From Eretmocerus hayati (taxonomy: Eukaryota; Arthropoda; Insecta; Hymenoptera; Aphelinidae): 64,000 nucleotides of DNA. A program made the position numbers and the translations under genes. The notes under the pieces were generated by a model, which was not told where the DNA came from, did no database searches, and was given only the letters and a program-made list of their open reading frames with translations. The stretch lies in assembly GCA_029851415.1 (NCBI GenBank), contig CM056744.1, positions 64,288,172 to 64,352,171 of the forward strand. The letters run 5' to 3'. Position 1 is the stretch's first letter; the number at the start of each line of letters is the position of its first letter. Of this stretch, positions 1-11,826 are shown one piece after another.

Positions 1-372
1 GGACGAGTCGGTGCGTTGCTGGTGGTCGATAAGGAAGTTTTCGAGCCCCGAATATTGGCGCGATCGTCGAATCACATACATCCATCTCTCGCATAGTCCC
101 ACCGGAAATTCCTTACCGAAACGTTTTGACGAACTCTCTTGTTTAATTTCTCTGTTGAGCCAACTGGATGAAGTGACCGGAAAAATATCGAAACAGGAAT
201 ATCCCGATTTCCTGCTGGTAGTTGATCATCAAAACAAAAAAGGGTGGCAAACCCTTCTGCGTATTGCGGACTTCTTTTCCGATATAACTCTAAACCGGAG
301 CATACGAGTATAAGCGAATTGATACAGAATTTTCTACCCTGCAATCCAAGACAATTTGTATTGTTATGCATA

Positions 373-709
373 CTCACAAGAGAGGACCACGGGGTCCGGG
401 TCGCCAATCATCCCCAAAATTTTTTCACAGTTTGCTACCACCTAGAATATGAAGAATCTAGAGTAACTCCGTCAAATGGGCCTTCTCTTTGGAGCTACAA
501 GCAAAAATGTTAGCATTGTCAGTATATCTATGTATACCACTTTTTAACATGGGCCTATATGAACAATGTTAATCTCAGTGACTGTATCTTTGAACAGAAG
601 ACCCATTCGACGGAGTTACTCTAGATTCTTTACCTTTTCGGTAGTTCAAAACTGTGAAAAAATCTTGGGGGAGATTGGCGACTCGGACCCCGTGGTCTCC
701 CCTTGTCAG
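373..709. repeat. Fold-back (inverted-repeat) element, about 337 bp
   Basis: Two arms of roughly 115 bp (about 373-492 and 593-709) are imperfect reverse complements, separated by about 100 bp of unique sequence. The outer part of each arm carries GACCACGGGGTCCGGGTCGC or its complement, and the inner part the TAACTCCGTC block. Small open frames that run through the arms are by-products of the symmetry. No clear target duplication was found. A MITE-like fold-back is the simplest reading. Confidence 0.75.
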
Positions 710-1600
710 TAACGTTGAAGCAGTACTGCATTGAAGTCGATCCGTTCCAAGATGGAATGAATAAATGCGAGTTGGTGGTAAAACCTTGTACATTGAACTA
801 ACCAAAAGTGTTGACAATTGAAATTTGATCGAGAGTCGTTGATTTCATCTATCGTTTTTCATGTAGCGATGAGTTTGAAAGAACTTCAATATACTTAAAA
901 ATCTTTCCGAATGCACAAATTACTACTGCTCCATTACTCGAAATTTTTCTCCTCTTCGACTGACACGTGCTTTCTGATCGTTCCTTTGATGGATGGGGGG
1001 GGGGGCACCATATGACGGGAAGAAGAATTTTTACTCGACATTTTTCCGCAAGGGCCTCCACCAGTTGTTGAGGGAGGAAAATTATTCCTCGATTTTTTTT
1101 TCTTGCTAACTGGTGGGGGCCCCCCCGATACCTCCACTTGGTGGGGGCCCCTAGGCACGTGCCTATGTGTGCCTTATGGTAGATCCGGCACTGCCCATAA
1201 CTTGTTGGTTTTTGTAAATTCGTGTGATTGTGTGCATTTGTGATTGTTGTATGAATGTTTTGTATAATACTAATACACAACCGAATCGACATTTCATATT
1301 AGTCGCAATTATCAGGTGGTGAGAAAATTCAAACAGATCTTTGAACTTACAGTTCGAGAAAAGCTGGAACTCGACCATATTTTTCGAAATCCATTTTTGG
1401 AAGTTAGAATTTTCAATATCACTTAGTGTCAACCAAAACAAGCTGGCTTACATGCCCTTTCATGGATCATTCATTATTTGTATTTGTTTATAATTATTCC
1501 CATTCAGGACATGATGAAACTCTGATAATTGAACATTTCGGATTATTATGTACTAAATAAAATATTATATATATATATATATATTTCAGCCCCTTCTTCC
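710..1600. other. Intergenic, repeat-derived sequence, no gene recognised
   Basis: The stretch holds a G run near 996-1008, a GC-rich segment near 1110-1200 with two GGTGGGGGCCCC-type blocks, and a short (TA)n near 1566. The GC-rich segment looks like the end of a dispersed repeat but could not be assigned to a family. The open frames here are short, overlapping and without domain signatures. Confidence 0.5.
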
Positions 1601-1767
1601 GGGACGCTATATTCACGCGATACTCTGCCGAATTCTGGTACGCCCGAATCATACATTATCGATGCCTGGGACGTCGAAAAAATCCCAGAAAACAGCAAAC
1701 CTTATCTGCAAAAAGGCCTAGAAAACGAAAAAATTCCGAATATAAGATGTCCGATTCCCAATTCTGT

Positions 1768-1935
1768 TTCTGGGACGCTTATTTTGGTTTCTGAGACGCT
1801 CATTTCGATTTCTGGGACTTTTTTATACATAAAATGCCGTTTTCTGGGACGTCCCAGAAAGTGGAGAGGTATTGATAAAAAGTCCCAGGAATCGGAAGAT
1901 AAGTCCCAGGAATCGAAAAGGAGGTTCCAAGAGAC
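1768..1935. repeat. Inverted array of TTTCTGGGAC motifs with a 20-bp perfect palindrome
   Basis: TTTCTGGGAC-like decamers recur at about 1768, 1790, 1811 and 1841. Their reverse complement GTCCCAGAAA/GTCCCAGGAATC recurs at 1851, about 1890, 1905 and 1922. The two series meet in TTTCTGGGACGTCCCAGAAA, a perfect 20-bp palindrome at 1841-1860. The arrangement is a short fold-back array; its function is unknown. Confidence 0.7.
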
Positions 1936-1989
1936 GGAGAGGTTGTGAGAGTGGATTGTGGTGCCGCATAATGGCATAATCATGCATTA

Positions 1990-3540
1990 AAGATAAACAA
2001 GCAATATCGGAAAATTCCACCGGGTGGAATTCAAATTCTCATCTTTGAATTTGGGTCAATTCCTTGCAAATTAACTTCAAAACTTGTAAGTCAATGACTT
2101 CATAAGAACGAGGGAATCCAAAAATCACAGCATTAACGATTTTAGCAAGAGAGAGGAGAATTCACGCAGATCTTGATAATGGCAATGTCATCTCTCTCAA
2201 CTACAAATTTGGTAGCTGATTAATTCCTCAAAAATAGAAATCTTTCTTATGTAGAGGGCCTTTCTGGCGGGATTCAGAGACCCTGCTCACGGCAATCAAG
2301 GTGAAAGGAGATTCCACATCGGAATACTGACATTGGGAGATCCCCCAAAAAACGTCCTTGAAGCTTCTAGAAGCCGATTCGTAGAACTAAATTGTCGGTT
2401 ATTCCCTTATATTGGCAACGATGCAGCATCAGGATGACATTCCCTGCTTCACATTCGCGTGCGTCGAAGCCGACTTGTGATGACTTTCATCTCAATAATA
2501 AAAGTACGTGATTCCCAAACTGTTGCGATTGTCATGTCAATGCTGCACTGGGAAGTCTGCTCTGTAGAACTTCCAAAGTACAACCTCATACCTGTAATTT
2601 TAGAAACTTGACACGCCGAGCTGAGCTGGGCCCATTTCCAGATGTTCTGGGAAATTTATCCCGTTAGATAATTTCAGCTCTAATAGGGACCTCAGTCTTG
2701 ATGGTAATTTAGCTCACAAATCAGGGCTGGTTAAAGAATGCGAGAAAGAATATGTTAATGAAAGTGTCCTTCGTCTTCGATTTCCTCCAGTCCCAGAGTC
2801 CCAGTCAAGTTTCAGAAATTCTTTTGTTGCAGCAACAACTCATCTTGTCCTGGATTCAGACAAAATGATTCACCTGTCATTCTAATCACACCAGTAACTG
2901 TTTTTACTTCCAGGTGAGTATCAAGATACCCTCTTCTCACTTTTTTTGTAAGTAGGAATCCCCATAATGCTCCTTGGCATATCATAGATCATTGTCTAAG
3001 CAGACTATTCACTGCTCATTACTATAAGATTTTACGTAGGTTTGTTAATGCTCTTGGCATTCTGACTATGAAAAAAGGAAACTTGGTCAAATTATACAGT
3101 GCCACGTCGGAAGCTCGAACACCCGTTTATTCAGATCTACTCAGGTCGAACGCCTTGATCTCAAGGATGAATTATCGCTGGTGATCAGGTGCATCAACTG
3201 CACTAACTAACAGATTGTGATGAAACATAAAGACTTGCCCGCAGTCGCGTAGTCTCGGTAGCTAATTGACAGGAGTTGAAGCGAGACATCATCGTGACGA
3301 TCCGATACGACTCGTTACACTAGCTCTCCATTCTTGATGAATCTTTCAATTTGATTCGAAATGAAAGGTTTGCAACGCTCTTACAAGGGACAGTGTGAAC
3401 TTGATTCGAAATTCGCTCACGTTAATGGATACTTGTTACAATTCCCCTAAGAAGAGAGCTGATATGATATAATTTTCTATATAGACATACAAAGGAATGT
3501 TGTCATCGCGCTCAACCTCGTAGGACTCTCGAATCATACC
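1990..3540. other. Intergenic sequence, nothing recognised
   Basis: No open frame of useful length, no recognisable transposon domain and no strong repeat was seen in this AT-moderate stretch. Confidence 0.4.
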
Positions 3541-3559
3541 AAGCAACATGCTATTGTTC

Positions 3560-4568
3560 TTGAAAGTCTGTACCTACAGCAAAAACGATCGCACCATGGA
3601 GAATTTAGTCGGCAATCTTCTTTTCATCCTCCTTGGAAGCGACTTTGGTCCCGCCAAAGTCAGAGTGAACCTCTCAAAATTTCGGAGCACTGGGGAGCGG
3701 ACAACAGCGGAGCGGATGGGCCGATGCGCATACCCACTGCAGGAACAATCGAGACTATCAATTGCAGTACAACACCGCATCTCGTGGATCGGTCGCTTCT
3801 GGCACTCAAGGTAGAAGAGAATATGGTCGCGACTACGAGAACCACGGGATAGTCTCGATTGGTCACGAAGTGGCGATGTGCATCGGCTCTTTCAAAGGAC
3901 CTGGGAAGATTTTCTGTCTCAAATATGGCCCAGACAGCGGGATGGAATAGTGTAAAGGTGGAATGACGTACAGGACCGAGTCCCGTATATAAGGCTTGTC
4001 TGGTCCATGCGGTACAGGGATTGTTGATCGCATCGACGAGAACTATAGGAGAGTCTCGAAGATTCCTGAAGTGGACATGCACATCGGCTCATCCGAAGGA
4101 TCCAGAATGATCTTCCGACTTGAATATGATCCTAAGAGCAGGATAGGACAGTATGAGGGCGGATTGTCGTGAAAACTGGCTGTAGAGAACTCACACTCCC
4201 TGGTGATACAGCATTCAGAGATATATTGTTGCATCCAAGAGATCCATGAAATTGTATCGATAGTTTCGGAATTCGAGTATCGCATCGGTGTGGACGGGAG
4301 AATTGGAATGTTTCTCTAAGTCGGATCGTTCAGAGAGCAGGATCGTACAGCAAAAGGGCGGATTGCAGTACGAGACCAAATCTCGTTGATCGGGATTCTC
4401 TGACACTTGCGGTAGAGGGAAATTTGGTTCCAACCTCGACGACGGAGGGATAGTCTCGATTGGTCCTCGGGTGGACATGTGCATCGGCTTATTCGAAGGA
4501 TTCAGGATGATTCTCTGACTGAAATATGGCTCTAAAAGCGAGATGGAACAATAAAAGGTTCAACCCTA
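3560..4568. repeat. Complex satellite array, left part
   Basis: Related blocks recur with the core CATCGGCT(C/T)(A/T)TTCGAAGG at about 3880, 4084 and 4481, accompanied by GATAGTCTCGATTGGT, CTGGCCCATGCGGTACAGGG-like and TTCAGAGAGCAGGAT blocks. Spacings of about 204 and 397 bp suggest a higher-order unit near 600 bp. The same blocks resume after the palindrome at 5891-6975. Short open frames on both strands are satellite by-products. Confidence 0.75.
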
Positions 4569-4969
4569 TTGAAAAAAATTATGTCATGTACATGACATGA
4601 AAACATGATGTCACGTTTTTTTGAAGAACCATATCATGATCTTGGACATTCGTGACATAAGTCCATGATCAACATCATGTCGTGGAGACTTGTCATGACC
4701 AAATGTCATAGTTTTATGTCACAAATTTTCGTGATGATTTCCCGGATTTCCCGCGCATGTCACGGGACTTAGTCATAATTATTTGTCACGATTTTCTGGA
4801 TTTTCACGTAAAGTGAGGCATGTCATGTGACTTTGTCAAGTTTTTCGTCACGTTTTGGCGAATTTTTAACTAAAACACGACTGTAAGATCCAGTGCATGG
4901 ACAAAAAGTTTATCAATATCGGTCGACCAAAAAAAAATCACGAGTAAGTACCAGTTGTGATGAACTTTG

Positions 4970-5043
4970 CCGACACCGGGACTCGAACCCACCCGCTGTC
5001 GGATGTGTCAGAGCCAAAGTTCAACACCTCACCGTCGTGGCCA
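4970..5043 (-). other. tRNA-like module (SINE relic) in left palindrome arm
   Basis: On the minus strand, an A-box-like TGGCCACGACGG (5043-5032) is followed by a B-box match GGTTCGAGTCC (4989-4979), about the spacing of a tRNA. A run of T lies further downstream after CTCGTGA (about 4932-4940), resembling a Pol III terminator. No stable full cloverleaf is evident, so this is read as a tRNA-derived SINE head rather than a working tRNA gene. Confidence 0.5.
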
Positions 5044-5417
5044 GCGAGGAAGGTCAGGATGAGTCTTGTGAAAAGCCCCTTGGAGTGCGGATCGCTATAG
5101 CCGTTAGTATATAGGCCACATATAGGCGTTTTGATGCTTATTCGTTGATCTAATAATGACGAGCAGAATATTTCTGCCGCTCGCAGACGAGCAGGCGGGG
5201 GCAGTTGACAAAGTTTTTTGAGCAAAGCTGAAAGAGAATCCAAAGTCTGTCAACAGCATCCGCTCGCTCGTCTGCGAGCGGTAGAAATATTCTGCTCGTC
5301 ATTATTAGATCAACGGATAAGCATCAAAACGCCTATATGTGGCCTATATACTAACGGCTATAGCGATCCGCACTTCAAGATGGCCTTTCACCAGACTCAT
5401 CCTAACCTTCCTCGCTG

Positions 5418-5490
5418 GCCACAACGGTGAGGTGTTAAACTTTGACTCTGACACATCCGACAGCGGGTGGGTTCGAGTACCGGTGTCGGC
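5418..5490 (+). other. tRNA-like module (SINE relic) in right palindrome arm
   Basis: This is the inverted partner of the module at 4970-5043. It has TGGCCACAACGG as an A-box-like element and GGTTCGAGTAC at 5470-5480 as a B-box with one change from the left copy. A T run follows at about 5522-5530. Confidence 0.5.
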
Positions 5491-5890
5491 TAAGTTCATC
5501 ACAACTGGTACTTACTCGTGATTTTTTTTTGGTCGACCGATATTGATAAACTTTTTGTACATGCACTGGATCTTTCAGTCGCGTTTTAGTAAAATATGCG
5601 GCAAAACGCGACAAAAATCTTGGCAAAGTAACATGACATGCCTCGCTTTACGTGAAAATCCAGAAAATCGTGACAAATAATGATGAAAAAGTCCCGTGAT
5701 ATGCGCGGGAAATCCGTGAAATCATCACGAAAATTCATGACATAAAGCTATGACATATGATCATGACGAGTTTGCATGACATGAATTTGCTCATGGACTC
5801 ACGTCATAAATGTCAAAGATCGTGATATGATTTTTCGAAAAAATGTGACATCATGTTTTCATGTCATGTACATGACATAATTTTTCTCAA

Positions 5891-6975
5891 AAGGGAAGTT
5901 CCGTTCAGGATCGGGGACCTTGGGAAGTGCTTCTCTGGCCCTTGCAGTACAGAAACGGTTCATCGCATCGACGAAAACTACAGGAGAGTATCGATCTTCC
6001 TGGGGTGGACATGCGCATCGGCTCTTCCGAAGGATCCGGGATGGTGTTTTCACTCGGATACGGTCCAAAGAGCAGGATGGAACGGTGGAAGATCTGTTTC
6101 CCGCGGGAAATAAATAGCTGAAGAGAACTCACGCTTTCTGTTGATAGGGTATTCAGAGATGTATGGTTGCATCACTGGGATTTGAAAGATTGTTTCGATT
6201 CTTTCGGAATTCGGATCCCGCATTGGTTTGGACGAGAGAATTTGAATGATTCTCTTGGTCGTGAGAGTTTAGAACGCAGAATCGAAGAGTAAGAGGGCGA
6301 ATCGGAGTACGAGACCACATCTGGTGGATCGGACGATTGGACATGTGCATCGGCTTATCCGAAGAACTCGAAATAGTTTTCCGAATTAAACAATGCCCAG
6401 AGAGCTAGATGGAACAGTAAAAGGTCGGGTTCCCGTACATGGATGGTTACTTTGGGTAAACCTTCTCTGGCCCATGCATTACAGGGATGGTTGATCGCAT
6501 TGACGAGGTTACAGGAGAGTCTCGATTGTTCTTGGGGTGGACATGCGCATCGGATCATCCGAAGGATCCGGAATCATTTTTCAACTCGAATATGATCCAA
6601 ACAGCAGGATGAAATGGTAAAAGGTCGGATTGCCATGAGAAATGGCTGTCGAGAACTCACACTCCCTGTTGATACAGTATTCAAAATTGTATGGTTGAAT
6701 CAATGAGATTTGTGAGGTTGTTGCTATGGTTGTGGGATTCGCGGATCACATCGGTTTCGGCGGAAGGCTTTGAATGATTCTCATGGTCGAGATCGTTCAG
6801 AGAGCAGAATCGAACAGTAAGAGGGCGAATTCAAGGACGAGACCGCATCTCGTGGATCGGTCTTCTCCGACACTTTCGGTCGAGGAGGATTGGGTCGCAA
6901 CCACGAGAACGCAGGGATAGTCTCTGGCCTATGCCGTACAGGAATGGTTGATCGGGTCAACAAGAACTACAGGAG
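5891..6975. repeat. Complex satellite array, right part
   Basis: The blocks of 3560-4568 continue here: the GCGCATCGG(C/A)TC core recurs at about 6014, 6344 and 6546, together with TTGATCGCAT(C/T)GACGA and GAACTCAC(A/G)CT(T/C)CC blocks. The repeat register resumes after the palindromic insertion. Confidence 0.75.
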
Positions 6976-7090
6976 TTTTGCTTCGTTTCGTTTTGCTTCG
7001 TTTCATCTGTAACGAAACGAAACTCGCCTCAATTACGTTTCGGGAGAAAATAACGAAAGTGTAACGAAACCAAAAGATCTTCGTTCGGTT
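6975..7090. repeat. CGAAACGA-rich repeat, copy related to 16.5-17.06 kb
   Basis: TTTCGTTTTGCTTCGTTTC and CTGTAACGAAACGAAACTCG words are packed here. The segment around 7005-7065 is the reverse complement of sequence around 16725-16790, so the two copies lie in opposite orientation. Confidence 0.65.
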
Positions 7091-7984
7091 TTGTACTTCG
7101 TGTTCATCTCACGCCACGGCAAGAATACTTGTCCTAATCTTTTTTTGGATAACTTCCGAATCGTTCCGTTCTGAGTCACGTACGACAGCGCAAATCGGAG
7201 CTGAAATGATTTTCTTGGAGATAGTTGAACTAGGATTTCCAGTAATTTGGTGCTATCATCATAGGAAAGCTATTGAAAATCGAAAATCCGTGGGATCTAT
7301 GCATATCGCAGGTCAACGTATCTATGTAGAAATAAAACCATAAACAAGCTTAAATCAAGCTGAAATTCCTCGGTTGAGAATTTTACGGGCCGAAAGAAGC
7401 GAATTTGCCTTCGAAAAATCAATATTCGAAATGACGGAACAAACATGGCGGATCCTGAAATCGATGAGGTGTAAAAACACAGTTGCCATCGAATTTTGTC
7501 TTTTGAAATTTCGAAACGTTTCCTCGGGGGTTCCCGGGGTCGGGGAATAGGATTACGTCCTCAAAGAATCAGAATTTGGAATTGTGGGTCCAATATGGCG
7601 AATTTCCAGATCAATGAGGTGTGGAAATGAGTTCAAATGACGTATAATCACTTGAAATTCGCTGTACCGCTTCTGACATGCATACATTACTCTCTTGGGC
7701 ATCGGGGTTGTGTTCAGCGACCTCGAAAACATAGGGGTGAATCATTTCTCAGGCCGTACGAGCTTGTGAAAGAATCATGCATTCCGGGACGGGAAACATG
7801 GAGAAATCGTTCACGCAGGAGGGTTAAGGGAGAAGCCCTACAACAATAACAGCTAATAGCGTTATCTGATGAAGAAACGAGAGTCCGACACTTCCTCGAC
7901 CCTCTATAGAATCGAAAAATCCATTTCATTTCGTTCCGTTCTTCCTGTGATGAGAATGAACTTAGACAAAAATACAACGAAACT
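7091..7984. other. Intergenic sequence, nothing recognised
   Basis: Contains two weakly similar blocks (TGGCGGATCCTGAAATCGATGAGGTG and TGGCGAATTTCCAGATCAATGAGGTG classes, near 7447 and 7593), which suggests an old tandem duplication. No coding signature. Confidence 0.4.
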
Positions 7985-8124
7985 AATTTCAAATTTCAAA
8001 TACTCTATTAACCATTTTAATACAATTACTACAGAGTAACCTGCTGGAGGTATAATACCTGTGCGCAGGACTAGATACAAATACAAAATAAATAAGAATA
8101 TGAAATGAAGTTTCTCACGCCTAC

Positions 8125-8421
8125 TGTGACGTGGGATGGATAAGGAAGGGGCGGAAAGAATGAATCAATAGGTGGACTTGATACTCATGTATTCTATGGA
8201 AGTATGTATGTAGTTAGAATGTGGTGTTGGGAGTTTTGAGCGGTCTGGCGCGGCGCGAGCGGGCGGTGGCTTATACGCCCACGGTCCGCCGCGTCGTGAC
8301 TGACCAAAATGTGCAAGTTCGGCAACTTACAACTCGGGCGATGCCTTTCGAGGTTCATCGCACTGTTGCGAAGCCGAACGAACGATGGTGCAAATGTGCA
8401 TACATATGCACTATCGTTACA
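8125..8421 (-). repeat. LTR (3' LTR in element orientation)
   Basis: It matches 12194-12490 over its full 297 bp with only scattered substitutions, for example TATACGCC versus TATATGCC and CGTTACA versus CGGTACA. Preceded by CTAC. Confidence 0.85.
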
Positions 8422-9900
8422 CGTGTGATGTGCGGGACATCGTTGGCCTCAACGATGCTCCGTTTGTGTTATGCGTGTATTGTTACATATGTACATCTTA
8501 ATTGAATTCATGTATTCATTTTATATATAGCCTCATCTCATTTCCATTATTCTTCATGAATGATTGGTTCTCCTTTCGGGTATATATAGATATTCGCCCT
8601 TAATTCATTTTTCTCCGTTGAATTTGCGTATTCATGATATAAATTCATGCCCTTGGCACGCGAAAGGCGACTTTAGCGTACGCTAAAATTGAGTAATAAG
8701 CTTAGCGCACGCGAGAGTTATTATTATTAGCACACGCGAGTATTGCACTTCTGAAAACGGCACAGGACTTCTGTATGACTGAGTGGATGCCCGCACAAAA
8801 ACGCCACGGGAGTGATCAGTCGCGTGTGCTGAATGAATTTTGAGAATTGTGTCGCAACAGAGCGTCTGTCGTAAAGATCACAGCAGGACGCAGAAGCTCT
8901 TTTTTAGGGGAGGCCGTCTGCAACACGTGGACGACGATGATGGCATCCAATATTGATGATCTGCATCATTTGCTCCGCAGCCTAATCCGCAGCTAAACCG
9001 ATGCCCAAACGCCCACAAAAGAATCAACACTCGCGCACTTGCAATCACTCTCATCACCACCATTACCGCGGAACAGTAATAATTTCATTATCCTTTACAG
9101 AAAAACGATAAGGATCGTAGCTTAACCTCGATGGCCCTCACTCTAATCATTACACAGCAGACGCTTGTTTGTTATGTAATGATTGAGGGTAAATCAACAC
9201 GCGTGCGAAGTTGGCACCCCCTTCAAAGCATTACAAATGTAATGATTTGAAAGGCACTTTCAATTAAAAGTTACAAAAAATGAAAGCTATTACAAAAAAT
9301 TTTGATATTTCCCAACGAAATTACAAAATCCCATCTATACCCCAGTTGCGGTATGTACACCTATTACGACACATACTGTATATATACAACTCATTCAAAT
9401 ATAATTAGTCAATGGTATGGCGGGTTGCAGGTCTGTAGGGAGTATAATTGATGGTCTCTAATCTCGTTCAGATGGTTTCAAGTGATAGGAGGGGGTGTGC
9501 GGGGCGATTCGAGTTTCTCCGGTGTATGGGTTTGTTGGGGATAGGGGGTGGTTCTGGTGGACAGGGGTGGTAGGGATGGAGGTGGTTTCGCTGATGGATT
9601 TTTTTTCTCTTTTCCGGGTTGAAATTTTCCCTGAGCGTGAAGCTCTTACATTCTAATGTTTATGCATGAGATTTTGGAAGAGGTGGGGTGAATTTGGTGT
9701 ACCTGCGAGATACTTGTTCAGATGACTGGGCCCTTGGTCGGACTGGCCTAGTATGGGTTAATCACAGTGTTGTCTAGGAAAAGAGGAGGGGTGGGGCAAA
9801 ATGGAACGGTTGTGAATTTGTGCCGTATGCGCGCAGAACCCTATCCTAAGCTATTGCCTTGTGCTCCCGTCAATATTTCCTTATGATCTGAGTGAGTTCT
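8422..9900. other. Interior of LTR element, no gene seen
   Basis: Noncoding interior with a 16-bp palindrome TTTAGCGTACGCTAAA at about 8671-8686, repeated CACACGCGAG words near 8700-8745, and G/T-rich sequence near 9480-9620. No protein domain was found. Confidence 0.4.
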
Positions 9901-9909
9901 CGATCTTGC

Positions 9910-10067
9910 TTGAACGAATGGCTCGAAAATTTCACGCTGTTCCGTGTGATGGTGCGGGAAATTTTCGAGACGTGACACAATTTTAAGATTTCTTTAATTA
10001 TATGAATGGCTCAAAAATTTTCTTACTGTTCCGTGTGATAGTGCGGGAAATTTTTGAGGCATGAACA
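9910..10067. repeat. Tandem pair of hairpins with compensatory change
   Basis: Two related units (9910-9976 and 10001-10067) each fold into a stem around a conserved GTTCCGTGTGAT loop region. Unit 1 pairs CTCGAAAATTTC with GAAATTTTCGAG; unit 2 pairs CTCAAAAATTT with AAATTTTTGAG. The G:C pair of unit 1 is an A:T pair in unit 2, so both sides changed together. The position is downstream of the ORF in element orientation. Confidence 0.65.
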
Positions 10068-10497
10068 GATAACGTGTAGTCCAGCGTTCAATGATTTCGA
10101 CTGAAATTACGTAATATTCTAATACCTTATTATCTTATAATCTTACAATCTATAGCTTACTGTCTACATCATCTTCAGTGGTGATTTATTCGGTCTTCAC
10201 ACGCCCGTTGTTCTGCTGCTCGATTTTCCCTCATGTTGTTGTGACACTTTGCGTGACTGTTGGCCTCCTCGTGTGTAGGAAATTTGTTTGCTCATTTCGG
10301 TTTGATGGCGCCTCTCGTCTCGTCGTATGTGAGTCCTTCCTGCCGTCTGTATGTTCAAGGGAGATAGGACGTCTTCCCGTCCCTCATTTTCTTCGTTTTT
10401 AGCGCATAACAAAATAAGTGCAATTCGGTAAATAATTGGTAAAATGTTACCTTATCGATCTAACAATACTATACTATAACGTGTTTGAACTATGATC

Positions 10498-11597
10498 CTA
10501 CTCCCTAGCGATTCCGAGGAGAGGTGGGAGTTCCTCTCTACAATCGAGTAACCAAGGTGGCTCCTCGCGAGGCGGCCTGGTTTTATAAACAATCATGCCC
10601 ACTAATGTATACGACTCTATCCTCGATTGTATTGTGTTCAAGTTATAATGTGCGAAATCATTCTGTGAAAGCTTGATTCTATCTCGCCGTTGCTTGAGTT
10701 TTAAGCTCTGACGCCGATTTTCGCTGAGTGCGCTTTTTCTAACGCGCTCACTTATCACATTAGTCATTTGCTTCACTGCATTTCGTTTCCTTGCGACACT
10801 TTGTATCATTTTGTCATTCCGGCTGACGTATCTTTCTTTAACCGGGTGAATGGACTCGCGGTGCTGAGCGATTGAGGGTGTGGGTTGGAATTTGAAACTA
10901 GTTTGAGAATTTTGGATACCCTTGCGTATTTTCTTTGTCTCAATGGTTTTATATATCTCACAACCGTTAGGAAGCGTATAATATTCCGCAGATTCTATTA
11001 TAATTACTTCTTCCATGGGGAAATTGAAGGGTTTTTCGTACGCTCCTAATAACACATTTTTCTTATCTTCGGACAAAATCCCTCTTAGTTGTCGATACCC
11101 TGTCTCGTCAGGTTTGAGACCAAATCTTCTGTAACATTCCTCTCCCGCGGGTTTTATCTCGAGAGAGTAGTTGTCGGGATTGTCGACCCAGAATCGTCGA
11201 TTTCCCATTATAGGACACTCATCAGCAAGTATATATTCCATAAGGATCGCAAACTTGTATGCGCTGTCTCTAGATCCATTCGCTTGTCGGTTATAATTTT
11301 TGCAAATCAAGCCTGCGAGATCCAGGCACTCAGCCTTATTTCACAATACATCTTCCACAAATGTATGTGCTCTCTGATATCGTTATCCGGAAGCTCAGTC
11401 GATCCATCTATCCACGCGACTACTTTTGGCCATGCGGGCTCATTTCAAAATTCGCGCGACCATTTGCAATCCTGCAACCACCCCGGATTTCCCTTGAACA
11501 ATACTGTTAGTAGGGCTTGGCGCCTCCAAATTGTCTCGTCAACGAGTTCGTACTCTGCTGTGTCTGTCATTTCGATCGTATCAGTAGACATTTCCAT
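10498..11597 (-). pseudogene. Unidentified protein gene of the LTR-flanked element, frameshifted
   Basis: An ATG at 11597 opens a frame starting MEMSTDT that stops at 11447-11445. Coding-like sequence continues in a second frame to about 11320 and then in a third frame to the stop near 10498, so at least two frameshifts are present. The total product would be near 360 residues. Visible landmarks are WLQDCKW, PAWPKVVAWIDG, a hydrophobic MEYILADECPIMG stretch, RRFGLKPDETGYRQ and a basic C-terminal third rich in Arg/Lys. No zinc knuckle, DTG/DSG protease or RT motif is present, so it does not look like ordinary gag-pol. It could be a diverged gag, an accessory cargo gene, or a gene of another element captured between LTRs. 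I do not recognise it. Confidence 0.55.
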
Positions 11598-11826
11598 TGT
11601 GCTAATTATTAAGACTCAAATGGGGTTCATTCCTTATAAATTTTCTCTAAACGGTCTATCATAAGGTTTCTACTTTCTCTTAACCACGACCTCTGTGATA
11701 GAAAACCGTTTTCACTTTGACTACAGATGAATGTACCCACTGAGTTAGATTCAATTATATTCAATTACATAACTATGGAAAATGTCTATTGATCGTCATC
11801 CTCTCACAACATATGATGGCTTAAAT

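Larger units (their letters stand above)
4569..5890. mobile_element. 1.3-kb palindromic (fold-back) element inserted in the satellite
   Basis: The left arm (4569-5210) and right arm (5248-5890) are near-complete reverse complements, about 640 bp each, around a 37-bp loop. The outer ends read TTGAAAAAAATTATGTCATG and its complement with a T/G-rich change. Both arms are rich in GTCATG/CATGAC words and carry a tRNA-like segment with Pol III boxes. No transposase frame is present. The satellite continues on both sides, so the palindrome is younger than the array. A clean target duplication could not be fixed; AAAAGG-type sequence lies next to both ends. Confidence 0.8.

Noticed and set aside
3574..4484. 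Several 60-140 codon ORFs in the satellite
   Set aside because: They overlap on both strands, follow the repeat period and show no domain.
8221..8505. Basic ORF starting MVLGVLSG, with a twin at 12290
   Set aside because: Both lie wholly or partly in the LTRs; duplication is explained by the LTR pair, not by a gene family.
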